Source: Scilla litardierei
Lineage: Eukaryota; Streptophyta; Magnoliopsida; Asparagales; Asparagaceae
NCBI GenBank assembly: GCA_030789695.1
Contig: CM061132.1
Coordinates: 165,193,442 to 165,257,441, forward strand
Length of the DNA stretch: 64,000 nucleotides
Reading direction: 5' to 3'
Shown one piece after another: positions 54,192-64,000 of the stretch. A program made the position numbers and the translations under genes. How positions within the stretch are numbered: position 1 is the stretch's first letter; each line of letters opens with the position of its first letter. The notes under the pieces were generated by a model that made no database searches, was not told where the DNA came from, and worked only from the letters and a program-made list of their open reading frames with translations.

Positions 54192-54438
54192 GGGTTATTT
54201 AGTACCGACCCCCTGTGTTTTCTCCGAAATTAGCAACACCCCCCTATGGTTTCAATAATTAGTAAGACCCCCCTATGGCACCCAATTTTGGACCCCCCTC
54301 CCCCTGTTTAGGGGGGTCTTCCTATAGGCGGGGGAGTCCAAAATTGGATACAATAGGGGGGGTCTTACTAATTATTGAAACCATAGGGGGGTGTTGCTAA
54401 TTTCGGAGAAAACACAGGGGGTCGGTACTAAATAACCC
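54192..54438. mobile_element. Fold-back MITE with 9 bp target duplication (MULE type)
   Basis: 247 bp. The left end GGGTTATTTAGTACCGACCC is inverted at the right end, with pairing over about 90 bp on each side and a C-run/G-run rich interior. The 9 bp duplication TTAATACTA is at 54183-54191 and 54439-54447. Nine-base duplications are typical of Mutator-like elements. Confidence 0.88.
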
Positions 54439-54847
54439 TTAATACTATCATCTCTAATTTCTATTTTGTATGAAGACCATAAATATTAAAATGTCATACG
54501 TCGATGTATTTTTGATATTGTTTCAATTTAACTTTGAATTAACGTCTTCCATGTTAGTTTGGAGTAATATTTAGGTTAATTGGTTGTGTATTATAAATCA
54601 AATTCTCTTGATTAGCCTTCACTTAGCGTACACGTTTTATAGTAGCACAATATATGCAAATGACTTGGTTGGTCACTTGGTTGGTGGTTATAGATATTTA
54701 GGTTATATAGTGTTACACCCAAAACCTAAACCGAAACTCTAAATGAAACCTTTGAAACTAACTGTAGAAAGCAGAGATATAATTTGGAGGAAAGACTAGG
54801 GAAAGCTAGGTTATCTTTTCCTTAGGATCTATTATTTGTAGTACAAA

Positions 54848-54967
54848 AAATTGATACTTTTACATAAACGCTCATTTAACCATTTTGCATAAAATATCAC
54901 AATATCTTTTTTGATACTTTTACATAAACGCTCATTTAACCATTTTGCATAAAATATCACAATATCA
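54848..54967. repeat. 60 bp tandem duplication
   Basis: TTGATACTTTTACATAAACG...AAAATATCACAATATC occurs twice head-to-tail with no difference seen. It lies just past the 3' end of the copia remnant, probably in its LTR. Confidence 0.88.
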
Positions 54968-54979
54968 ACTATGTTACAT

Positions 54980-56060
54980 CTTAACACTTCCCTTCAAGCT
55001 GGAGCATACATATCATTCATGCCTAACTTGTCAGAAATGCAGCTTACTCTTTACTCTCTATTTCAAATGTTTGGTACACATGTTCGTTAGCTGATTTATC
55101 AATCTAACATGCTGCCTTAATTACTTTCTTGTCATACTGTTGTCTCATTATGAGACAATCGATCTCAACGTGTCTGGTCCTTTCATAAAAGATCGGGTTG
55201 TTGGCAGTATATAGCAGTCTTGTTATTGCAATACTACTTCATGGATGTAGGTGTCATGAATCTTAGCTCAAAAAGCAATTACTGAATTCATAATAAATCA
55301 CAAGTGATGTTGGTCATTGATCTATACTCCAATTTTGGATTGGATTGAGAATGTAATATTAGGATGTGTCATAGATTCATAATAGTGTAGTTCAGCTTTT
55401 TAATCAAACTCTTGTCTTGGGTCACATAATGGCTTCCCCTATTCCAGTATAAGTTTGAAATTTGTATTTATAGGTGATGTGATACGCTTATACCTAGACA
55501 TTTCTATTTCTGACAATATATTCAAAGCATGTGTTACGATAAAGCCATGCCTTTCTTCGAGCGTGATACTTTTATCATAAGGAAATATATGAATGGCTCA
55601 AGTTCATTCGTCCGAAACTCCTAAATAACAAGCTTCAATTCTTGAATCTTAGAAACATTAACCTCACTAATCATAATATCATCAATATATACTATTTGTA
55701 GGATCTGCCTTTCTTGATGGGTCTGACGAAAGATAATAATTATTCTAACATCGTTTGAGGCCAAATCAGGTTATGGAATTTGCAAAGTCTTCAAACTAAG
55801 CCTTTCGTAATTGCTCCAGACCATACCGTACGTCCAATTTTTCAATTTGCACATTTTCCTTTACCCCATCTAAGCAACAAAGGTTGGTGGTTGCTCCATG
55901 TATATTCTTTAAGAATGCCATCAAGGAACACGTTCTTTACATCCAACTGATGTAAAGACCAGTGATGAGTGGCAGATATATAGATTAATAAGAGCACCAA
56001 GGTCATTTCGTTACTGGAGAGAACACATCCTGCTAGTTTATGTCATATATTTGTGAATAG
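54980..56060 (-). pseudogene. Decayed copia pol (RT to RNase H)
   Basis: Reading leftwards on the minus strand: HHWSLHQLDVKN (about 55950), then VYGLEQLRKA-FEDFANSIT, then the catalytic YIDD in VYIDDIMIS (about 55690). KYVLNILSEIEMSRYKRITSPI follows (about 55500), and TANNPIFYERTRHVEIDCLIMRQQY (about 55200-55140) ends near 54990 in the copia C-terminal style. Many stops and indels. The order and spacing fit a copia element of a lineage different from the one at 1843. No matching 5' LTR is seen. Confidence 0.78.
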
Positions 56061-58022
56061 CCTTTAACAAGTTCCAACCTTCAATCAAGTGAGGGAACTC
56101 GCACGATTCAACTTGACAGTATAATTCCATTTGTAAACAACCTTCTTATCCGGGGGAGCTGGTATAAAATTTGAAGTTTCATTAAGCAAACTGAGGAGCT
56201 TGGTAAGAATCAGAGAAGAGAATGAATATATGCATAGCTGAGAAAGATGGGCATATGAAATATGTTTGTAAAAAGTGGTACGCTCCGCTTCCTAAAATAC
56301 CAAGGGAAATAGATGATGAGAAGGGTACACATTTCAGTTTATTTAAAAGTGGTACACATTTAAAAGTGGTACACATTTCAGTTTATTTAAACTTTTCTTT
56401 TCAGCTTAAATGCAAATAAGTTTGATAAACATCTAAGATTCGTCTGTTTCTAATTAGTAATGAGTAACAGAAAGAAATGTCCTATACAATTTTATGATCA
56501 ACAAATATAGAAATGACTGGAAAAACAATGGAAAAAACAGATAATAGACATGATGGGATATAACCAAATAATAAAATTAACGTGTTATCTGGTCTTCGGC
56601 ACTCCACGTTCTGCTTCACAGCCACTGTATTTTTGAGATATGGACCATCTTCATAACCACCTCTAGTACCTAACAGAGCATAACAACACCCGTTAAGTTA
56701 GTCGTAGATCACCAGAAACTACAAAAGAAGACATGTTGAGGGTATTTGTGCCATCAAGGAACACAAGAAGACATGTTGAGGGTATTTGTGCCATCAAGGA
56801 ACACGTTCTTTACATCCAACTGATTTAAAGACCATATATATTCTTTAAGAATGTCATCAAGGAACGCGTTTTTTACATCCAACTGATGTAAAGACCAGTG
56901 ATGAGTGGCAGATATATAGATTAATAAGAGCACCAATGTCATTTTTGTTACTGGAGAGAACACATCCTGCTAGCTACCTTCTTATCCAGTGGAGCTGGTA
57001 TACAAATTTGAAGTTTCATTAAGCAAACTTAGGAGCTTGGTAAGAATCAGAGAAGAGCTAATGAATATATGCATAGTTAAGAAAGATGAGCATATGAAAT
57101 ACGTTGGTCAAAAGTGTTACGCTCCGCTTCCTAAAATACCAAGGAAAATAGATGGTGAGAAGACTGCACACATTTCAGTTTATTTAAAATTTTCTTTTCA
57201 GCTTAAATGCGAATGTGTTTGATAAACATCTAATATTCGTCTGTTTCTAATTAATAATGAGCAACAGAAAGAAATGTCCTATATAGTTTTATGATCAACA
57301 GATATAGAAATGACTAAAAGACAATGGAAAAAACAGATAATAGACATGATGTGATATAAGTTATAACCAAATAATAAAATTAACTTGGTATCTGGTCTTC
57401 GGCACTCCATGTCCTGCTTCACAGTCGCTGTATTTTTGAGATATCGACCATCTTCGTAACCACCTCTAGTACATAACAGAGCATACCAACAACTAGGGGT
57501 GGCAAACGGGTCGAGTCAGGTCGGGTTCGGGTCGGGTCAGGTTTGACCCGACCAGAATAAGGGTAAACCCGAACCCGACCCAAATAAGGGTAAACCCGAA
57601 CCCGACCCGAATTAAATTCGGGTCAGGGTTCGGATACCCGTACCCGACCCGGCCGTAACCCGGGTGACCCGTACCCGACCTGGTTTGTCTTACGGGTCGG
57701 GTACGGGTCGGGTTTGGTGTGAAAGAGTGATTAATTTGCAAAAAAGGTCGGGTTCGGATCGGGTCTGGGTCGGGTTCATGATGAAAAGAGTGAAATACGT
57801 GTCGAATTCGGGTCAACCGGGTCGAGTGGTCAAATCCGTACCCGACCCGGATTTTTATCCGGGTCGGTCGGGTTGACCCGAATTTGACCCAACCCGGATT
57901 GGCCTCTACCCATACCCGACCCAAGAGGCCGGGTTTGGGTCGGGTCGGGTCGGGTCTATTTTGCCACCCCTACCAACAACCGTCAAGTTAGTCGTAGATC
58001 ATCAGAAACTACAAAAGAAGAC
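55894..58022. repeat. Tandem segmental duplication of about 0.85 kb, second copy split by a MITE
   Basis: 55894-56744 and 56832-58022 (minus the MITE at 57494-57972) share long stretches. Examples are CCAACTGATGTAAAGACCAG, GAAGTTTCATTAAGCAAACT and TCCTATA-AGTTTTATGATCAAC. The second copy lacks about 110 bp present in the first (56040-56150). Between the copies, AGACATGTTGAGGGTATTTG with its flank (about 36 bp) is itself repeated at 56729 and 56768. The minus-strand copia RT scrap at 56754-56963 is part of this. Confidence 0.85.
57494..57972. mobile_element. hAT-type MITE, 479 bp, with internal CGGGTC repeats
   Basis: Terminal repeats TAGGGGTGGCAAA and TTTGCCACCCCTA. The 8 bp target duplication CCAACAAC is at 57486-57493 and 57973-57980. 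The equivalent place in the first duplication copy (about 56683-56696) is empty. The interior is a dense mix of GGGTCGGGT and ACCCGACCC. Confidence 0.92.
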
Positions 58023-59685
58023 ATGTTTAGTCTGCTTATAAAATATAATACTAAGACATAGTAATAAAAATAATGTCATGATCGTAAATACAATTGATAG
58101 ATGCTTAATGTAAACTAAATGTTGTAATAATGTGTGAATATGCATAACTTGATGTGCTAATTAATATCTATATGTCTGTACAGGTAGACTGGTGTTTTTA
58201 TACTAGTACTGTGAACGTATGTCCGAGAGATCAATATGTAATGTCAAGCACAAACTATCCCAACCATATGGTGTCATGTCTACCAGTCAATCAAGAAATA
58301 ATTTATCTAATACGATAATGGATTACCTACTTGCCAATAGAAATATGAGGGAGATTCTAAGGTGACCCCCAATGGATTCTAGAGGTGGATCTTATGGATT
58401 CAAGGTATGGATTTGAGAGGTGGCTCTCACGGATTCAAGAAGTGACCCCGAGTATCTCATGACACTTTGTTCCATGTGACACTTAGCTCCATATGACACT
58501 TAGCTCCATGTGACATTTAGTTTCCAATGTTAATTGAAATATCAAATGCCTCACGGTTAGTAGCATGAACAAGTACAATCCATCTTATATGGTAATATCT
58601 ATTAATCAACATGTCCATGTTTATCAGTATTAGTCTATCTATGCAACATATAAAATACATTCAAGTACAGTGGGCAGATCCGCTCAAGTACAATAATCAG
58701 GAACAATATCCGGTACAATATTAAAAGCATGTAATCAGGAACAATGACCAAAAGTAGTATTAGATACAATATCATGGATCATGTAATCTGGTGCAACAAC
58801 CAAGTACAGTATTTGGTGGGCATGTAATCAAGTGCAGTAGTCAAGTACAATATCAAGTACATATATTTTGGTGCGGTGATCAAAGATAATGTCAGGTACA
58901 GTATTAGGGACATGTAATCGAGTGTAACATAACATCAAGTCATGTATATTGAAGGTGAGCAGTAACTGTGTGCCGCATTAATATCATATCCACGGCGGTG
59001 ACCGAGTGAAATGAGTAACTATGTGTCAAGAAATAAATGTAACAATTTACAAATATCGATATAAATTAAACATAATTTCACATAAACTAAGACACAACAA
59101 GTGCATTTTCATATGAAAACAAGTAACATTGTAATGCATGTCATGATAATAATGAGATGTACTAATACTGTCTACATGACAATGTACGTGGAACAATGAA
59201 ATTTATGCTAGTGCTATGACTCATGATTGAGAACATAATATGCAACATATGAGACCACCTAGTGGCAGCGGGAGTGCTCACCCAGGCCGGATCCAAATAG
59301 ATACGATAACATGAATAGTCAAATACCATAGTGGGATTCATTAGGTGCAGTTGCTGGAACAGTCAGATACAGTAGAGGCGCCTCCAGTCGCTATGCACCC
59401 TTATAATATGAATTACCACATCCCAAATCAATCTAGATAATCGTATGTGATATATGTAAAATATAATGCACAATGTCATGTACATGTGACATTAGAGATA
59501 TATCATGTGGAGTATTGTGTACATAAACATGGTATGTCATGTAATTGATCATGTATGATGTATTTGTGTAAATCACCAGATCACCAGTGTCAAATGTAGA
59601 TGTTTTTCATGTATTAGTTGGGTGATATTGTGGAATTTACTAAGCACATATCTCATATATATATATATATGCATATATATAAGGA
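58023..59685. repeat. Degenerate repeat region, possibly an old gypsy LTR
   Basis: TCCATGTGACACTTAGC-type units repeat about every 22 bp at 58460-58530. At 58620-58930 a loose unit of about 40-60 bp (CATGTAATC-AGTACAATA-CAAGTACA) recurs about six times. ATATGCAACATATGAGACCACC...GGCCGGATCC (59245-59295) resembles the ATATGCAACC-GAAGACC...GCCGAGTCC block of the LTRs at 23085 and 30650, so this may be a related but old LTR. No gene. Confidence 0.4.
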
Positions 59686-59846
59686 AATAATTGGTATCAT
59701 ATGGCATATGAGACTATGTCTATATACCATGACACAAAAGTGGGGGCGGGTACAACAAGTACAATACCACGTGGGGCTTGTACTTTTCCACTTCTGTGTC
59801 TTGGTATATGAGGCATAGCCTCATATGCCATATAATACCCATTATT
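59686..59846. mobile_element. Fold-back MITE of about 160 bp
   Basis: AATAATTGGTATCATATGGC...GACTATG at the left is inverted at the right as CATAGCC...GCCATATAATACCCATTATT, at least 33 bp. The inner arms pair further (ACACAAAAGTG-GG / CC-CTTCTGTGT). AT-rich flanks hide any target duplication. A GGTGCGAAAA/TTTTCGCACC palindrome lies just downstream (59868-59893). Confidence 0.7.
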
Positions 59847-60429
59847 ATATATATATATTAGTTTTCGGGTGCGAAAACTAGTATTTTCGCACCGTGCAAA
59901 AACATTTTTATTTTTTTGAAATTTTTGTAAATTTTTTTTGATGTTTAATCCATACAATTATAAATCTCAGGGAAAATAATGGATGAACCCTAGGGGGATT
60001 TAAGCACACATCCACCAGTTACAAATTTAACGGTTTCAGAACGTGTGAATTTGTTGTAATGCCTTGATCGAAGGCCAAATAACATTATTTCGTAACAATT
60101 ATTTTTTTAGTGGTGTATAACAACATGAAATGAAGATTGAAAAAAATTGAAAAAAATTCTAAATTAAAAACATTTTCATACCGTGTGAAATGTTCTCATT
60201 TGAAGATTTACACACACACACACACATATGAGATTCATGTAAAACATATGGCACCTGACCAATTTGGGTCAGGTGCGCTGACGTTGCGGTCTCTCATTGG
60301 CCCCTCAAAAAGCAATTGCTTTTAGGCTGCCAATGAGAGGTGCCATCTGTTTGACATTATTATTATTATTATTATTATATATAAACATAAATAAGACCTC
60401 AATACTAATATTATCACATTAAATGTATT
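59847..60429. other. No gene; hairpins and short repeats
   Basis: TATTTTCGCACCGTGCAAAAACATT and a weaker copy (ACATTTTCATACCGTGTGAAATG, 60170-60192), a CTCATTGGCC/GGCTGCCAATGAG hairpin (60292-60339) and a TAT-type microsatellite (60356-60379). Confidence 0.55.
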
Positions 60430-61009
60430 AGGGGGTTTTCGGGTGATTTTGGGCGTTTGTTCTTCACCACCGGCTGGCCAGCCGGTCTCCGGCGCCGATC
60501 ACGTGCGTCTGTTCTACTCAAGCGTCTGAACTCGTGCGATTTTGGGCGATTGGCGTCTGAACTCCTCCTCAGTCCACGATCGTCCACGAGATCTCATCAA
60601 GCGCCGTTCTCCTTAAGCACCCTTGTTCATCGTCACGGCGTTAGTTCTCCTCAAGCACCGTTCTCGTCCATCGTCAGTCCAGGATTGTCCACGAGATCTC
60701 GTCCAGGATCTCGTCCATCGTGCGCTTGTTTTCTTCAAGCACCGATCTCATCAATTCACGATTGTCCTCCTGACTTTCACGGCGTCAGTCCACGAGCGTC
60801 CACCGTTCACAGGGTCAGTTGCCGATTCTTCGGCGGACTGATCGTATCCGGCACCCTCAGATCTTCGCCGTACGGCATCTGTTCGCTGACGATTTCGAAC
60901 AGATCTGATCCAGCCGTATTTGACGCCTCTGATCCCGCCGTATCGGCCCAGGCAACTTGATCCTGCCGACCGGCATTGATCCCTCCTCGATTTTGTCAGC
61001 CCCTTTATC
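60430..61009 (+). other. Likely 5'UTR of the LINE ORF1 gene, with internal repeats
   Basis: GC-richer than its surroundings. Phrases CTCAAGCACCGTTCTCGTCC, GTCCACGAGATCTCGTC and CGTCAGTCCA recur about every 50-100 bp between 60500 and 60800, as in repeated promoters of L1-type elements. No convincing protein. Confidence 0.45.
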
Positions 61010-62394
61010 ATGGCTTCTAGGGTCCATGTGCCTCTGGATCTCACTTCGGGGTTCCCTCCCCTCCGACATGCTATGGGGAGAGCTGACCCTGCATGTATCA
61101 ATGCAGGAAACCCTTATCATCAATGTTCGTCAAACTGCTTTCCACGGATTTCATCCGCTACTCCAAAAACAGTGCCTAATTTTATTCATATTAATAAAGC
61201 TATTGGCAAGCCTTCTGCTCCTTTGAGGGTGTCGAAATCGGGGCGAGATGCATGGAGTTCGCTCTTTTCGGTTGGGTGTTCTGTTGAGCAGAATAGCAAA
61301 TGCGAATACTTTTCTCCCCGAGAGGTCATATCTGGTAAGGCTATCCCTTGGATACCTAAAGAAGCGATCACTGCTAATGTTGCAAAATGGAGTCATACGC
61401 TGGCTGGTTATATTGTGGGGGGGGATAAACCATTTTACTCGCATCTTCGAGCATGTGTCCATCGGTTGTGGCGTCCTAAAGGAAATCTCCATGTCCACGC
61501 AAGGGATAATGGTTTTTTCTTCTTCGTTTTTGAGTTAGAAGAAGATTGCAGCAGGGTTCTCCAAGGAGGGCCTTAGATGTTTAATAAAAGAGTGATTGTG
61601 ATGCGTCGCTGGACTCCAGAACTTACAATGGACAGAGATCTTCTGTCCTCAATTCCAGTATGGGTGAGATTTCCTGACTTACCCTTGAAATTTTGGTCTA
61701 CAAAATGCATTAGTATTATTGCTAGCTCTGTAGGGAAGCCTTTATTTGTAGATAAGGCTACATCATCTGGAGAACGATTCTCTCATGCTAGATGTTTCGT
61801 GGAAGTTGAAACGAAGACAAAATTACCTAATACTATAGATGTTGTGGAGGAGGAGGGAAATGCGACTATTAGAGTGGAGTACGAAAATTTGCCTCCAAGC
61901 TGTTCGACATGTGATTGCTTTGGGCACTCTTCTGCTCAGTGTCCCTTCAAGAAAGTATGGGTTGAGAAAACTAAGTCATCCACAATTGCATATGATAATA
62001 TGTTGGTTCATGAAGATAATGCTACAAGTGGAGGTCTTTCTATAGGCGAAGGTCCCTCATCTACTGTGAACCCAAGTGCTGTTGAGACCACTACAGCAGA
62101 TGTATCTAATGATACAGTTGTTCCTTGTATTGTGGAGTACGGTGGTCCATCTTCTGTGGGTCCTACGGAAAATGTCCGTGTAGATGATCCTAATAATGTT
62201 GGTAACGACGATGATGATGATGCAGACTTGAGAATGAGTGGATGGAGAAGTTTGATGGGGATGATACTATGGAAAACCAAGAGTGGGAGGAGGAAATTTA
62301 CCGCTTAGCACTAACATTGAAGTCGCTTAAAAAGAAATATATAGATCCCCCTCGACGAAAAAGTTCAAGAGTTTCACGGAATTCTAAATGTTAG
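61010..62394 (+). pseudogene. LINE (L1-type) ORF1 protein: DUF4283 plus CCHC zinc knuckle, no ORF2
   Basis: ORF1 proteins bind LINE RNA. Start MASRVHVPLD at 61010. The DUF4283 domain runs from about residue 100 to 260, with WSHTLAGYIVGGDKPFYSHL, LWRPKGNLHVHARDNGFFFF, LEEDCSRVLQGGP, IPVWVRFPDLPLKFW and SSVGKPLFVDKAT. The CCHC knuckle follows (CSTCDCFGHSSAQC, about 61900-61941). The tail is Ser/Thr- and Asp-rich. A TAG at 61574-61576 replaces what is usually Trp, in the same frame. Near 62230 a shift leads to a better basic end (PPRRKSSRVSRNSKC) that stops at 62392-62394. AATAAAG and an AT-rich tail follow at 62500-62536, with no endonuclease or RT. It is either an ORF1-only non-autonomous LINE or an internally deleted one. 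Confidence 0.8.
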
Positions 62395-64000
62395 GATTCC
62401 TTACTCGTGTTGAGTTGTTTGATAATTTATTGTTGTTTTCATTAGAGTCTTTATGCTTGGATCATTCCTGTAATCCAATATTGTAATTGTTGAGTTATAT
62501 GAATAAAGTTGCTTACCTGTCAAATATATATATATAAGAGACTATGTCTGGGAAATATGTCTGTAAGCAATATCAGTAGACAATCTATACTTCAAATATA
62601 AGGCCAATGCTGTCATGAGCAATATCCATACAATATCACTAACAAGTCAATAAAATATCCACATGGACATGACTAGTCAATCCAAGTATATTACCATAGC
62701 ATGTCTTAGGACTTGACTATAGGAATTGACGGGAAATCAAAGCCAATTGATTATCATTTATGCGCACGAGGTCCATAATACTTAAAGGTTATCAATTTCT
62801 AATTTTAGATATTAACATACATATATCTTAGAGACAATTTCATCATCGATATTCATAATTTTCATTGCATGTAAAGATAGCAAGAATCCATAGTCAAGCC
62901 AACACATAGTGTAAAGTGTGTCCCAATATACGATCAAAGATGCCCAATTTAAGGTCCAACAAATGCCACAATTTATATTTTTCATAATCAGTCAAACAAG
63001 GCCCAAACAATTAGTAAAACAGGGCTAGAAACAAGCCCAAACTGAGCCCAATAAGACAACAGGTAGAACTGCAAAAATGAGCCCAAAAGGCGGTAGCAAA
63101 AGCTACAAGAGCAAGCATAGGAAGAAGAAGCCACTGGGCTGCAAAAACCAAGGCAAGAAGTAGCAATGGAAGGCAGACCTGAGAACAAGGCAACAGGGGA
63201 AAGCTGGGAGCACCCGAGAGCAAAGCAGGAAAACATGGGATAAACCTGACAGTAAGCAGGGCAAGGTAACATCCAAGAGCAAAGCAGGGCAGCATGGAGC
63301 AGCTGAGAGCAAACTAGGAAGTAGGTTAGTAAGCAAACCTATGCGCAAGCAAGGCCGTTGGGAGTTGGTTCCGAGAGCCAGCAAGCCGGGAAAACCCACC
63401 CGTCTGCAGGGAAGCAGCATGGAGCAAGTCTCGGGAGCCAGCAAGGCAAGGGGAAAGAAACCCCCGTGAGCAGTGAGGCAGCGGGATTAGGAGAACACCC
63501 AAGAGTAAACAGCAGGGATAAATCCAACAGCCAGCAGCAATGATGAGAACCCGAGAGGAAAGAAGCAATAGCGATAACCCGAGAGTAAGTAGGGCAGCTG
63601 GGGAACACCTGTTATGAAGCACGAAGCATGATCAAGTGAGAACTGCCGGCGACCCAAAACCAAGGAAAACAAACACAGTCCATAACATTCACATAAACAT
63701 CAAGATCTCAAGCAGCAAAGTGCTCCGCCATCATCATCATCACATATATAATATATTCATAAAAAGAAAAGAAATCCTGGTTAAAATCATTAATTTTGCA
63801 TGAAAGCTTCGTTAAATGGATGCATATCCTTCATTTTATGTTATTGGATGCTCAAGTATTTTATGCGGTGAGCTTAATCTTCATTTGTTGGGATGTTAGG
63901 GCATTTAGACAAGGGCTGGGAATTGGGCTGAGCATGACCCGAGTTTGACTTAGCTCAATCCATTTAGAGCGGGCTTGTGAGTTTACACCCGATTTATAAA
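62395..64000. other. No gene; LINE 3' tail then degenerate purine-rich repeats
   Basis: 62395-62536 is the LINE 3' part. GAGACTATGTCT at 62537 also occurs at 59709, so the sequences on either side of the 59.7-62.5 kb block may once have been joined. 63100-63620 is purine-rich, with GAGCAAAGCAGG-, GAGAGCAA- and AGCCAGCAAG-type phrases repeated about every 40-50 bp. Long open frames on the opposite strand there are Leu/Ser/Cys-rich and come from this repeat. The rest is AT-rich. Confidence 0.45.

Noticed and set aside
63003..63672. Overlapping Leu/Cys/Ser-rich minus-strand frames
   Set aside because: They follow from the purine-rich degenerate repeat and show no domain or start context.
1..64000. 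tRNA, rRNA and snoRNA genes
   Set aside because: No cloverleaf or rRNA-like stretch was recognised; only tRNA-complementary primer sites of retroelements were found.

Overview
This window is plant nuclear DNA, most likely from a eudicot. The evidence is an intronless-coding P-class pentatricopeptide repeat (PPR) gene, fragments of plant-type genes (a ZNF598-like RING gene and a peroxisomal ascorbate peroxidase), and nested LTR retrotransposons of plant lineages (Ale-like copia, Reina-like chromovirus, Athila/Tat-like gypsy). There are also plant MULE, hAT, LINE and MITE sequences. I cannot name the species. Only one gene looks intact and host-encoded: the PPR gene at 9039-11084, with a likely 5'UTR intron. 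Almost everything else is mobile DNA or debris left by it.

Layout. 1-1082 looks like the end of a long LTR. 1083-1842 carries the first codons of a ZNF598-like gene and is split from 8494 onward by an Ale-type Ty1/copia element (1843-8493, target duplication ATATT). The PPR gene follows. 11957-12497 is a fragment of another LTR, cut by an Athila/Tat-like element that starts at 12498 (1.8 kb LTR, PBS at 14332). That element is itself split by a complete but dead Reina-like chromovirus on the minus strand (14699-20321, target duplication GTGGG). 22557-32484 is a minus-strand Ty3/gypsy derivative that keeps only gag between ~2.6 kb LTRs. Its left LTR holds a 3.5 kb hAT transposon (23969-27503, target duplication GCTGCAGG), and the right LTR preserves the empty site. 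At 32485 the right LTR is cut by the 3' part of a MULE transposase joined to an OTU-type cysteine protease domain (to 34618).

34690-43340 holds the most unusual material: four arrays of strictly alternating inverted motifs (core TTGTGCGCGTTGAGCAATTT and its complement) with a period of about 72-75 bp. They flank two cassettes, and one cassette encodes a GRF-type zinc finger with a membrane tail. A very young 1.7 kb deletion-derivative retrotransposon with identical LTRs (37873-39563) sits inside an LTR-like region rich in CCGACTAG palindromes. 43794-50200 contains a hAT MITE, an ascorbate peroxidase gene fragment, a second TR-GAG element (47227-49903, LTRs differing at one site) and a possible transit-peptide exon. 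51850-64000 contains twin poly-G tracts, a CT microsatellite, a MULE-type MITE (9 bp target duplication), a decayed copia pol fragment with a tandem duplication, a second hAT MITE with an empty site next door, a fold-back element and a LINE ORF1 gene without ORF2.

There is no operon-like logic. The genes that work together are gag/pol sets inside each retroelement, and all are broken. LTR divergence read by eye gives an order of activity: Ale about 6 percent, Reina about 2 percent, TR-GAG elements 0-0.3 percent. The small gag-type elements were therefore the most recently active.
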